Shown here: in pieces, positions 13,215 through 24,481 of the stretch
How the letters are laid out: each line of letters opens with the position of its first letter
How positions within the stretch are numbered: the stretch's first letter is position 1
Position numbers and translations under genes: made by a program
From: Lineus longissimus
Lineage: Eukaryota; Nemertea; Pilidiophora; Heteronemertea; Lineidae
Direction of reading: 5' to 3'
Length of the DNA stretch: 64,000 nt
NCBI RefSeq assembly: GCF_910592395.1
Contig: NC_088309.1
Location: forward strand, 12,156,599 to 12,220,598
The notes under the pieces: model-generated
The model's input: only the letters and a program-made list of their open reading frames with translations
Told to the model about the DNA's origin: nothing
Databases searched by the model: none

Positions 13215-13450
13215 CGACCCTGATTGGGGAGTGCGATGGCATAGTGATAGAGCTTGCGACTTCTGATCAGAAAGTTGTGGGTTCGAAACCTGACCAGTGC
13301 CACTCTGTACTGTACTCTCAACTAGCCTGAAATGGTATTGGCATCCTTGATTCCTTCGGAAAGGTTTCTGGATGAGACCGGGAAATGAATGTAAAGCGCT
13401 TTGAGAATGTTGTAGCCTACATTATAAAGGGCTGCATAAGAACTTACATT
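13215..13450 (+). mobile_element. tRNA-derived SINE
   Basis: The head has an A-box-like GGCATAGTGATAGAG and a B box GGGTTCGAAACC with tRNA spacing. The body ends in a conserved tail with TGTAAAGCGCTTTGAGAATG and TATAAAGGGCTGCATAAG, a pattern found in marine-animal SINEs. A Pol III transcript on the plus strand is implied. No poly-A or target duplication could be fixed. Confidence 0.62.
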
Positions 13451-14224
13451 CACTATAGCATGCCCTGAGACAAATTGTCCAAATTTTACGCAAAATAGAA
13501 AGTTCACTGGCAATGAGCAAGTGTAACATTTTCCACATTCCTGTAAGTTCTTTATTGCACCTGAAGTGTCTATCAGTTGTCTTCCTCATGCTTTCATGAC
13601 TGACATATGTCTGTCATCAATTAGATTAAGTATCTGAAGGTTTAAAAGTCGTTTTAAACATGTTTGGAATGCATTTTCTGTATCATTCTTTGGATTCTGA
13701 GAACATAACTTCAGAAATGCATTTGAAAACTACTTCTTGATATCATCCTTTTCAACATTCTGAACTATCTGAACCACTCCGTCCCTAACCTCCCCTCCTA
13801 CCAACGGAGACCAGGTCGGCGGAGTGGATCCAAAACTAGAGGGTAAAGATGCCTTTTCTTGTAAACAACACAACACACTGCAAACAGATGCATACTTGGA
13901 AAAATATGTGGACCCTTAGCTACTTTTATGCAAATGAGAAAGACATAGATGAAAGGATCCATGTTCAAAGCCCGGTCTGTTTTTTTTTAGCTTTACATAA
14001 ATGTGACCCATCACAGCAAAGCCAGGCACATGTTGCTCTAAGCCTGGCAGGTTGAGACGGACTATTGTTGCTCATTTCACCATTGTCTTCCTTTGTGAAA
14101 TCTGAGTACTTTAATTTCCTTTTGCAACCCTCTTGGAACACCCTGCCCAATTCCTCCTCTGCCCTGGTACCTCCCCCTCCCCCTCTCCCCCTCCCCCCTC
14201 CCCCCCCCCCCCCCCCCCCATGTA

Positions 14225-16590
14225 AAAAGAAGTAAACTGGATATCCTCAATCTTAACTAAAGTGGATGTCCCAAGGTGGTTCCTAAACAGAGGAGGACAG
14301 GAGTCCTTGTATTCTCTTGGAGACATTGTCCTCACCCTTATTGGAGACACGTGGATTCAGGAAGCACTTCCCAACTCGTAGGAGACTGTCCTCAGTCTTT
14401 ATTAAAGATGACGTCTCCAAGTATTGCCCCGACATGGGGGACAGGAGACCTCGTATTCCCTGGGAGATATTCTCACTCTTGTTGGAGACAGGTGTTTTCA
14501 GAAAGCACTTCACAACTCGGATGAAACCATTCCCAGTCTTAACTAAAGCCGATCGCCCCAGGTTGACCTCCCGCATGGAGGACAGGAGTACTCATAATCC
14601 CTTTGAGACATTCTCTTCATTCGTATTGGAGACAGTGGCTTCAGGAAGCACTTTGCAACACTGAGGAGACTGTCCTTGGTCATTACTAAAGTGGATGTCC
14701 CAAGTGGTACCCTGACACGGAGGACAGGAGTCCTCGTATTCCCTGGAAGACATTCTCCTCACTCATTAGAGACAGTGGCTTTAGGAAGCACTTCGCAACT
14801 CTTAGGACACTGTTCTCGGTCTTTACTAACGTGGATGTCCCAGGGAAATTTTCCTCAGTCTTAGTTGAGGTGGATGTCCCAAGTTGATACTCCTACATGG
14901 ATGGCAGGAGTCCTTGTATTCCCTGGGAGAAATTGTCCTCACTTATATTGGAGATGGGTGTCTTCAGGATGCACACTTCGGACACTGTCCTCAGTCTTTA
15001 CTAAAGTGAATGTCCCCCGGTTTGTGCTCCTACACGGGAGCTAGACAGGAGTCCTCATATTCCCTGGGAGACATTGTCCTCGCTCCTATAAGAGATAGGT
15101 ACCTTCATGACCAGGAGATGGATGTCTTCAGGAAGCACTTTGCAACAAGGAGACTGTCCTCAGTCTTAACTGAAGTGGATGTCCCAAGGTGGTGCCCATA
15201 CACAGAGGACATGAGTCCTCACTCATATTGGAGATGGGTGTCTTCAGAATGCACTTCGGAGACTTCCCTAAGTCTTTACTAAAGTGAATGTTTTCAGGTA
15301 GTTCCTTACCTTGGATTACACTGGAGACATTCTCACTCTAATTTGAGACGGGTGCCTTCAGTACTCATATTTCCTTTGAGACATTCTCCTCTCTCTCCTC
15401 GCTATTAGAGATGGGTGCCTTCAGGAAGCACATCACAGCACAGAGGAGACTGTCCTCAGTCTTTGCAAAAGTGGATGTATCCAGGTGGTGCTCCAACACA
15501 AAGGACAAGAGTCCTTGTATTCCCTTGGAGACATTTTCCTCACTCTCATTGGAGAAACGTGGATTCAGGAACTTCCCAACTCATAGGAGACTGTCCTCGG
15601 TCTTTACTAAAGTGGATGTACCCAGGTGGTGCTCCAACACGAAGAAGAGAAGTCCTTGTATTCCCTTGCGAGACATTGTCCTCACTATTGTTGGAGACAC
15701 GTGTCTTCAGGAAGCACTTCGCAAAACGGATGAGACTGTCCTTAGTCTTAATAAAGGTGGATGCAGGTGATGCTCCTACTCGCAGGAGTCCTGGTGTTCT
15801 CTGGGAGACATTGACCTCACACTTATTGGAGGTGTGTTGTCCACAGAAAAAACTTCGCAACTACAAGGAGACTGTCCTCATTTACTAAAGTTGATGTCCC
15901 CAAGTGTTGCCCCGACACGGAGGACAGGAGTCCTCGTATTACCTAGGAGACATTCTACTCACTAAGTCTTATTAGAGACAGTGGCTTCAGGAAGCACTTA
16001 GTAACTCTGGGGACAATGTCCTCGGTCTTTACTAAAGTGGATGTACCAGGGTGGTACTCCAACACGGAGGACAGAAGTCCTTGTATTCCCTTGGAGACAT
16101 TGTCCTCATCCTTATTGGAGAAACACACGTGTCTTCAGGAGGCATTTCGAAACTCTGAGGAGACTGTCCTAGTCTTTACTTCAGGGGATGTACCCAAGTG
16201 TTGCCCCTATGCGGAGGACAGAAGTCCTCGTATTCCCTGGGTGACATTCTCCTCACTCTTATTGGAGACAGGTGTCTTCAGGAAGCACTTGGATGAGACT
16301 GTCGTCAGTCTTTTCTAAAGTGGATTTTCCAAGGTGGTGCCCCTGCACGGAAGACAGGAGTACTCATTGGAGACAGTTTCCTCACTCTTATTGGAGGAAC
16401 GACCTCCCAACATGGATGAGACTGTCCTCGATTTTAACTAACGTGGATGTCCCCAGGTGGTGACCCTACAGGGAGGACAGTAGTCGGATTCTATCGGAGC
16501 CATTGTCCTCATGCATTGGTGTCATCAAGAAGCACTTCACGGCTAGGAGGGGACTGTCCTCACTCAAGTGGACATGCAAGTGTGTTGTAC
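14225..16590 (+). repeat. degenerate ~140-160-bp minisatellite
   Basis: A long array of diverged units, each with GGAGACATTGTCCTCACTC, TTCAGGAAGCACTTCGCAAC, GACTGTCCTCAGTC, TTTACTAAAGTGGATGTCCC, GGAGGACAGGAGTCC and TCGTATTCCCTGG. Reading frames through it look repetitive, but the units differ by indels that change phase, so it is not coding. It is preceded by a poly-C run (14200-14219). A related block is found at 27935-28330. Confidence 0.8.
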
Positions 16591-16999
16591 ACACTCAAAA
16601 TTTAAACAACCTCTTTGCAGTTTAGGGGGCTCAGATCCCCTCTCCCTTTCGCTCAAAATCCTGGACAAAACCTTGAGAAGATGGATAGCCTAATGAATGA
16701 ATGGAGGATAAGCTTTATATATCACTTGTCTATCATCCAGTATAGGCCTTTCCAATACATAAACTGGTCTATTTTCTGGTGCTGCCATCCATTTACTACA
16801 AGGTATACTATATTATGCACATCCACAAAATGAATGGTCAAGACCCAATGATTTCATCAATATTGTGCTTGTGTCAAGTCTGTCTACCACTTGGATTCCG
16901 ACTGGTATAGGCTGAATGCTTTCTCACATTCAGCCTCATCAGCCTGTTGTTACAGAATTGTGACATCTTACAGTAAGGGTAATCATCATGAATCAAGTA

Positions 17000-18830
17000 C
17001 CAGAGAGAAAACTGTCCTCTTCCTTAACAATTCGGTTGTGGCAGTCACATCCAGAACAGGGTAAACTACAGAGACTTCGATATTCACAACCAGCACTTTC
17101 CATTGAAGAGCAAATAATAACATTTGTATTGTGAACCCGCAGGAGAGATGACATGCTGTCATTTCAGACCAGACAGCAATTAGTAGTCACAACCAGCACT
17201 AGATTATCTATTGAAGACAATTATACAGGCAATTATGAAGGCAAACAGGCACTGTGAAACTGCAGGAGAGACGAAATGTTGTCAGTACAGACCAGACATC
17301 AAATAGCAGTCACAGCCATCACTAGATTATAATTTTAGGCCAGACAGTGATAGTCACAATCAATAAAGTGCTGGAGACACAAACTGCTGTTTGTGACTTT
17401 ACTTTCCGTTGAAGACAAATCAGCACTGTGATCCAGCGGGAGAAATGCAAGGTTGTCATGTCAGACCAGACAGCAATTAAAAATATTGTCATTACAGGTC
17501 AGACAGCTAAAACTCGCTACAGAGCGGACCAGCAATCGTTCGCCTGTTACAAGTATTAAATATGGATTAAAGTATGGATCTAATCTATACTTGCAAGTAT
17601 CTACCTCAAAAATCGCTAGTCTATGAACAAAATTGGTTGTTACTGTATAATTCTTTGTCTGGGGCATCAGTAGTACATGATGCGCCATTGTGTTACACTC
17701 CGGACGCAGTGGACCGGCCTCGTTCCTCACCCTAACTCAATTAGGAAAAAGCAAACGACTGCCCAGGGAGCCTACATTGTGTCCGCAGTAGCAGCTTCCT
17801 CAAGGTCTCCGACTTCACCTACAGTTACTGCATCCCGCCTCACTATGACCAATCCTCTCATTCTGGTTTTTCTGGGTCTAGTTTTACTACCCAGCCATTT
17901 CTTGGTGCCATTGCTACAGTCTCATCTTCCAGACGTGTCTGTATGATCAGAGGTGTCTCATTTTAGTTAGAGTGACGCTGCTGTGGTTCTCCTGCGGATG
18001 TCGGTATGTGCTGAAACCATCTCACCCTTCAATACTGTGACATGTGATGAAATCAACCGTTTTGATATTTAACACATGTCGTGAACAACCTTGAGCCTTG
18101 AGGAGGAGGATTGTCACAACCAGCATCTTCATATGAAGACAACCTTGATGAGGACGATTGTCACAACCAGCATCTCCATATGAAGACAACCTTGAGGAAG
18201 AGGATTGTAACAACCTGTATTTTCAGCTGAGCTGAACTTGGCTATTTAGCAGACTAGTGATTTTTTAGCAGCTTGTAATAGATGAACGATTGCTAGACTA
18301 TATGGGCAAAATTGGTTGTTACTGTAGTAACCTTTTCTATGACATCAGTAGTGCATGTTGTGCCATTGTGACCGGTCTGCAACAGCTTCCTCCGTTGCTG
18401 CATACCACTTCACGCGGTCCAACCATCTCACTCTGGTTCTTTTGGGACTAGTTTGACAGCCCCCCCCCCCCCCCCATTCCAGGCGCTATTGCAGTAGTCT
18501 CTTGGGAGATGGCCATCTTCAATGCAGATATGACCGTATGATCGGAGGTGTCTCATTTTTGCTAGTGATAGTGATAGTCACAACCAGCACTAGGTTATCT
18601 AATTGAAGACAATTATGAGGTGTGGTAATCATCATGAATCAAGAACTCGAGAGAAAAACTGTCCTCATTTCAATTAATGTGGCTGTGATAGTCACAACCA
18701 GTAGTACTGGAGACCCAAACTGCTGTTTGTGACAGTACTTTCCATTGAATACAAATAGGCACTGTGAACCAGCAGGAGCGAAAGGTTGTCAGGACAGACA
18801 AGTGACAGTCACAACCAAGATTGTCTATTG
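17000..18830 (+). repeat. 'GTCACAACCAG' repeat field, left part
   Basis: Loose repeats of GATAGTCACAACCAGCACTAG, CATTGAAGACAA and CAGACCAGACAGCAATTA. A block at about 17615-17960 (GCAAAATTGGTTGTTACTGT, CATCAGTAGT...CATTGTG, GAGGTGTCTCATTTT) is repeated at about 18295-18560. No gene is supported. Confidence 0.6.
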
Positions 18831-18905
18831 GAGACAATAATTTCTTATATCAGAATGACCCAAATTATACGAAGTGACTGGGGTCGAGTATAGGGGAATA
18901 TTGCC

Positions 18906-18969
18906 CACCCCACGTGACTTCATCGACGAGTGTGCGAAATCCTTTTGTTCGGCCTCATTCAGCCTTTTG
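18906..18969 (+). repeat. A1 repeat of the tyrosine-recombinase element
   Basis: 64 bp, matching A2 at 21530-21593 apart from two adjacent mismatches (GAG versus CCG context). It begins CACCCCACGTGAC and ends CAGCCTTTTG. Confidence 0.8.
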
Positions 18970-19730
18970 TCGCCTCCTTGGTCGGTCGACTGGCTTCCCC
19001 TCCTGTCCATTTTGCTTTTCTCGGATTTTCGACCGCAGTATTTTGTGTCTTTCCTCTCAGGCTTGCCTGAATCTCACACGCCTCTTTATCTATCTTTCTT
19101 CGGGTCACCCTAGGGAGCTTCTTCGCTCGGCTAGGGGGGACGGCATCGTAGCAGACCATTGGGGGGCGTACTCGAGCCAGAGATATGAGATATATATATG
19201 TAACTGTCGCCTTGGGAGTCTTGCGTAGGCTCGCCAGTGAGCACAGTGGAGATGAATCGGGCGTTGCAGTTCCTCTCTGAACGCGCCGATAGTCGATTAT
19301 ATGGGGGAAGTCACGCTCGACTATTTTTTAGTCTGATTCGAACTCTACAATTTTCTACAATTTTACATCGCCAAAGCCAGACAGTGCACACATATATATT
19401 GGGCAAGCTTACGTCAGAGTCACCCTACGAGCTGTTAGTTCGCCTTTGCGTAATTTTATAATTTTTGGGCGATTCCCAGCCATGCGGGCAAGAGCAAAAT
19501 TTCTGAGCCAGCATTTGTGTCCCTTGTTTCGTAACTACAAAGCCTAGAGTTCCTAAACCCATGTCAGATAACAAGGAATAGCGCCCTTGTTTAGCTCTTT
19601 ACTTCAACCCGGGGTACTTCCCTAGTGATCTTTTTCACGTGGGTGGGGGGTTGAGAGCTTTCTGTCCTTCCTAAATGTATCCTCTTTTTGTTTTGCAGAA
19701 TCAACGCTTTAGAGCGTATAACGTGCCAAC

Positions 19731-20218
19731 ATGGGAACTAAAACGCCATTTGATCCGGTGTCAGCTTCGCGCTCTGCAAAGTTCTCGCCAAGCTGGGTAA
19801 ACCTCAAGGGACAGAAAGCCCAACTCCCCGCCCAATTTTGCCCAAAATTTGAGGACGTTTTTTCCCGGCGGCTAAGCTTTGATGTAAATAGTATTGCGCT
19901 AAGAGACCCAGATAATTTCGTTGCCAGCCAGTTGCACGAGCATGCCAGTTCTTGGGATGAAATTCTTCCCCCTGACGACCCTATGTCGCAACAGTACAGC
20001 CACTGGCTACATATATGAGTGGACATAGAGCCATTTTTTAAGCATTTCAAGGGAAATTTTAAAGGGCAAGCATTTGACTCTCAGCGCCCGCCTTCTGAGT
20101 CGTTCCAATATTCGCCCTCCTGTGCTAAATTTGCAAGCTTTATTGCATCAGAGTTGGAACAAAGAATAAAGCCATCTTTAGAGAATGCGGTAGAGGTACT
20201 TCCTATTGTGACATCCTA
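19731..20218 (+). pseudogene. N-terminal ORF of the recombinase element, interrupted by TGA
   Basis: An open frame starts at ATG 19731 (MGTKTPFDPVSASRSAKF), reaches TGA at 20016-20018 after 95 residues, and continues in the same frame for 66 more to a TAG near 20217. The second part ends KFASFIASELEQRIK. The composition is protein-like with no catalytic motif visible. From memory, similar blocks precede reverse transcriptase in DIRS-like elements of marine invertebrates, but this is an inference. The frame then degrades before the recombinase begins. Confidence 0.5.
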
Positions 20219-20340
20219 GGCGCGGGAAACCCGGCGGCATCTCCGCTCGTTAAAGCGTACATAAAACATGGCAGGGGAGCAAGCAAGAGCTCAGGTTGTT
20301 CCCACTCAGGCCAAGCCCATGTTTCTCTCAAAAATTATCA

Positions 20341-21067
20341 AAAGATGATCAAATAACTCGCAGTAACCTGTCGCCAAGGCAACGTTTCGCTCTACACAGA
20401 GATCAAGCTAAATTTCAAACTACAATTCTTTGCGGGAGATCGTGCCAGTGATTTAGGCAGAGTCGCAAGCCAACTTAGAGGTGTGCGGCGATTCACGGAC
20501 AACTTGGGTGTGGCGATATCGCACTCCTTCACAAAAGCGATTAGGGGGGCTACCGGCGTTTGCAACACTTTTACGGTTACACGCTGTGCCAATGTTGCTA
20601 CCTGCCCGATTGCGGGTCTTGACCGTTATGTAAGCTGGGCTCGTTCATGGGCGGTGGATCTCTCCTTAGGTTATCTCTTTAGAGTGGTATCGGAAAATGG
20701 TACCGTCTTAAATAAACCTGTATCATACACTACTATGTATCATCGCCTGATCCATTACCTACGTACCCTCGGCATATACCAGGGTGAGACCCCTCACAGC
20801 ATAAGAGCGGGTTGCTCTATCACCCTAGCACTTTCCGATGCGCAGCAACCTCTACACCCTCGTGAAAGTAACGCCACCGACACGATCGCCACCGACACGA
20901 TGAGGCACGTGGGTTGGTCGACAAGAAAATCTTATGCTTATTACACTAGGGAAGGCTCGTTGAAGCGAGCTATCGCCGTTGCCCCTAGTTTGGCTAGCTC
21001 CTCAAGTGTGCCGCCAGCACTATATAATTTTCACGCAAATCTGATTCAGCACAAAATACGATTGTAA
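20341..21067 (+). pseudogene. tyrosine recombinase (integrase) of the element, frameshifted
   Basis: The C-terminal catalytic domain is open to TAA at 21065-21067. The full tetrad can be seen: Arg in FFAGDRASDLGRV (codon 20441-20443), His and Arg in PHSIRAGCSIT (codons 20795-20797 and 20804-20806), Trp in the H/W position of MRHVGWST (20915-20917), and the nucleophile Tyr in SYAYYTRE (20942-20944), nine residues after the Trp as in XerD. The frame with RSNLSPRQRFALHRDQAKF, just upstream (20341-20415), is shifted by one against the KLQFFAG frame, so a frameshift near 20415-20420 breaks the gene. GTG at 20483 is not a credible start. The enzyme would cut and rejoin DNA through a 3'-phosphotyrosine link. 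The catalytic core looks intact, so decay is recent or the copy is moved in trans. Confidence 0.75.
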
Positions 21068-21455
21068 GAGCTCATTCAATTACATTAGTTCATTAATTCA
21101 ATGATATGCATGCATATATGTTCACAACGATGACTTCTATATCACGGTAATCGCAAGCCCCTAAACCAAAACTCTTCATCAAGTTCTAGCTTCTATCATC
21201 ATTCTCACTGAAGTGATTTCGGTAATAATACGTTTTGCGTTTGCATCATGTTAATTCCCGTTTCTGTAGCCGTATGTCACGTATATACATGTACTCAGTC
21301 TTGGTTCAAAGGATGAAAAGTATCTCTGTATAAGATATATCCGCCTTGTATAATTTTCTTTCACGCGTTGGAGAAGTTATAGGAGTTTTGGGAGTGGTGG
21401 GAGTGTTGGAATAGGAATGAGTGAGATTTTGCCTGGCGCATTCGAAATTGAAGGA

Positions 21456-21529
21456 ATGTCGTGCTCAGTTCCTCCCAATACTCTTCCTCATGAGCACACG
21501 ATTGGATGGAGTCACGTGGGGTGCTATCA
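21456..21529 (+). repeat. B1 repeat of the tyrosine-recombinase element
   Basis: 74 bp, apparently identical to B2 at 22145-22218. It starts ATGTCGTGCTCAG and ends GTGCTATCA, joined directly to A2. Confidence 0.8.
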
Positions 21530-21593
21530 CACCCCACGTGACTTCATCGACCCGTGTGCGAAATCCTTTTGTTCGGCCTCATTCAGCCTTTTG
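21530..21593 (+). repeat. A2 repeat of the tyrosine-recombinase element
   Basis: Second copy of A1, fused to the end of B1. The B1-A2 junction forms a near palindrome (CACGTGGGGTGCTATCA, then CACCCCACGTG) that could be the recombination core. Confidence 0.8.
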
Positions 21594-22144
21594 CCCCGAG
21601 AGGGGAGGAGAATGGCTGCTCCCCAGCTGTCCCGTTCGAGGAGACATGACCACAATTGATTTTTTAAGCCTTTTAGCAGTTAAATTGTCAATGTTTGACC
21701 GCGACGCATCAAATACTGCGTGGGGTTGTGAATCTGAAATTTAGATTATGTTATTCCGGAGAGTCGGGCAAGTAAATGGTGAAAAATAAACTGGTAGTTG
21801 ACCACGGAAATTTTTTGATAATCGACAAATTAGACAGACTTTGATATTTCCACTCTTTTCAGCCAACTGGCAGAAAAACTCAAAACACGCCCCTATTACC
21901 CAATTAGCAAAATTCGAAATAAATTTTTTCATCAAATAATTTCTTTATATCTGTAGACTTGCCGCAGCAAATATTTTTTCAAAACCTCTCCAAATATATA
22001 CTTGAGAGTTAAAAACATGCACTCGTCTAATTGATAGGCCTAGTTCATACATTAGAAATAGCGTCGTCAGCTTTCTTGAGACGTTTGCTTTGCCCACACC
22101 CACCCACCCTAGTTCTCCGTCCTTTCGCTTTTCTGCTTTTGCAG

Positions 22145-22218
22145 ATGTCGTGCTCAGTTCCTCCCAATACTCTTCCTCATGAGCACACGATTGGATGGAG
22201 TCACGTGGGGTGCTATCA
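22145..22218 (+). repeat. B2 repeat, right end of the tyrosine-recombinase element
   Basis: Second copy of B1. The pyrimidine tract and CAG just before it (22125-22144) resemble a 3' splice site, as does the one before the element's first ORF (TTTTGTTTTGCAG near 19698). Confidence 0.8.
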
Positions 22219-22489
22219 TTTCCAGTCATCCCCCCTCAAAGAGCATATTGCCGCTTTTCCTTTATAGTTTACCTTACGTTTCAATAAATGGTACTTGGAA
22301 TGGAAAGCCTTGGACAGCTGGTGTTAAGAGTAGGAGCGGATTTTGATACTCATGGTCTAATGGATCTCCAGCAAGGGCATTCTGAGCAAGAGGACTGAGT
22401 GAGGCTGATTGTGTGTGCCTCAGCGTGATCAGAAGTACTCTGCGATAGATGGTCACAACCATCACGCTGAAGACCTGAGACTCCTATAC

Positions 22490-23185
22490 ATATAGAGCCA
22501 AGACAAGTGGCTTGGAGTATCATCGGAGGAGTCTCATTTTTAGTAAGAGGGCAGCAGCTGGTTGGTTGGTTCTCCTGCAGATGTCGATATTGAAACTATC
22601 TACCCGTCATTGCTGAGACAAGTAATGAATTGAAATCTACCGTTTTAATATTTATCACATGTCACAGCAGACTGAACTTGTAACATTACTCTAGTTGATT
22701 ATGCATGATAAATGAATGTTCGGAAATTTAGAAGACGATGCATGGTTTCATGGAAGAGGAATCATGGTACTGATCCAGATAGGAGAGGACTTCACAAGCA
22801 GCATGTGACTGATCGATTGTCACAACCAGCACTTTCATTTGAAGACAACCTTGAGGACCGAGGGTGATTGTCACAACCAGTATTTTCATTTGAAGACAAC
22901 CTTGAGGAGGAGGACCAGTATTTTCATTTGAAGACGACCGTGAGGAGGGTGATAATCACAATCAGCACTTTCATTTGAAGACAACCGTGAGGAGGGTGAT
23001 TGTCACAACCAGTATTTTCATTTGAAGACAACCTTGATGAGGGCGATTGTCACAATCAGCATTTCCATTTGAAGACAACCGTGAGGAGGGTGATTGTCAC
23101 AACGGCCAGTATTTTCATTTGAAGACAACCTCGAGGAGGATTGTCACAACCAGCATTTACATTTTAAGACAACTGTGAGAACCTG
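22490..23185 (+). repeat. 'GTCACAACCAG' minisatellite, right part
   Basis: From about 22810, units of roughly 45-55 bp: TGATTGTCACAACCAGTATT, TTCATTTGAAGACAACC, TTGAGGAGG. The lead-in (22500-22680) repeats the segment at 17950-18090 (GAGTCTCATTTTTAGT, GGTTCTCCTGCAGATGTCG, CCGTTTTAATATTTA). The recombinase element separates this from the left part. Confidence 0.65.
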
Positions 23186-24481
23186 AATATACCTTACGCA
23201 ATCAAGACATTTTCTCCAACATAATATTTGTTAGCATATGAAGGTGTGTCAAGCCATGGCCCTCAATCCCAGACAATAAAACAAGCAATACATGTACCTC
23301 GTCATGTATTGCTGTAAATCTAGGCAGAAGACAACCCTTTTCCCCTAACTCTATTCAGCAGCTCTGCAAAGAATTTAATTTGGTTTTCTTGCATTGGACC
23401 ACTATGAGAGTATTTACATCAAGGGTGGAAAAACAGATCATTACAAAACATATATTTATTTTGTACACATTTTATTGCAAACAAAAAATAATTCCACGAT
23501 AAAATATGATGAAAGAGTGTGTATTTACAATAGAGGTGAAAATGAAATGTCCCCAAAATAAAAACAATTTTAGTGTGGCAGGGTAGCTCATGAAAATTGA
23601 ATGCAATGTCTCATGCATCACATTTTCGAGTATTTGTGCACAAGTGATGATAATACACTGTTCAAATCAAACAACTCTAACCTTCAAGAGGACCAAATTT
23701 GGCTATGAAGTGGCAGCAAAGAATACAGAAATTTCACTGTCATATTTGGCAATTTAAAAATTGACAAACTCCACAAGAAGCTTTCTCTTGAAATTCTGCC
23801 CATTTTCACAGTTCAAGTAGTGAAAATGTTCCCTCTCAGAGCCTAGAGTTCAGACAGTCTTCCCCTTTTTTTTATTCCCTGCGTGCAGGATAGTTCGATA
23901 TTTGAAATAATTTAGATGCACATTATTATCTCACTATCTGGACTCAACGTCACCATCTTATCCCGAGATACACTCAGAGCCAACATTGCAGGATGCAGTG
24001 TGGGCAAAGATCGTATAAAAATCCAACATAGTCTTCATAACTTTTGCAAAATTTATATCAGCATTCCCTGTTTTACAGTTATCATCTGTCATGTCCATAC
24101 ATACTCACAAAGACCTTTCAATTCAATTTGATGAGTCATTGAAGATGGTAGCAATTTTTGGTTTTTGATGACACATTTTGGCTAGATTTATGCCAATAAT
24201 TTCTCTCTCTTGCATTTGTTCTGCAGGCCAAGGCTACTTGGCGCAGCTAGACTAATACATAGAGTGTGTGTAGAATGTATACGTACATATTTTCGGACTT
24301 AATATTGCTTTTGACAGGCGCTGCTTATCTCCGAAGCTTTGGGGATGAATGCAGCACACTCCAAAACAAACATTTTGCCTCAAAATGTGTACGTAAACAT
24401 TCTAAACACAGAACAGAATGTAGGTCAACAGCACCACAAGTTTCTCCTGAATTTTAACAGGTCTATTTAAAAGGTAACGAA

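Larger units (their letters stand above)
18906..22218 (+). mobile_element. tyrosine-recombinase transposon with split direct repeats (PAT/Ngaro-like layout)
   Basis: The element is bounded by two pairs of direct repeats. A1 (18906-18969) matches A2 (21530-21593) over 64 bp with two mismatches; B1 (21456-21529) matches B2 (22145-22218) over 74 bp. The order is A1, coding region, B1-A2, B2, the split-direct-repeat layout of PAT- and Ngaro-type tyrosine-recombinase retroelements. The A units start CACCCCACGTGAC and the B units carry its reverse complement GTCACGTGGGGTG near their end, so the element also has short terminal inverted repeats, and B1 abuts A2 as expected for a circular intermediate. 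It carries a recombinase remnant but no reverse transcriptase that I can see, so it may be internally deleted. A Crypton-like DNA element is the alternative. It splits a 'GTCACAACCAG' repeat field. No target duplication was found, as expected for tyrosine recombinases. Confidence 0.75.

Noticed and set aside
15415-15888. 157-residue open frame in the 14-16.6 kb array
   Set aside because: It follows the minisatellite period. Units change phase by indels, and other frames are equally open.
17461-17946. Possible gene in overlapping frames on both strands
   Set aside because: The segment is duplicated at 18.3-18.6 kb with indels that break both frames; it belongs to the repeat field.
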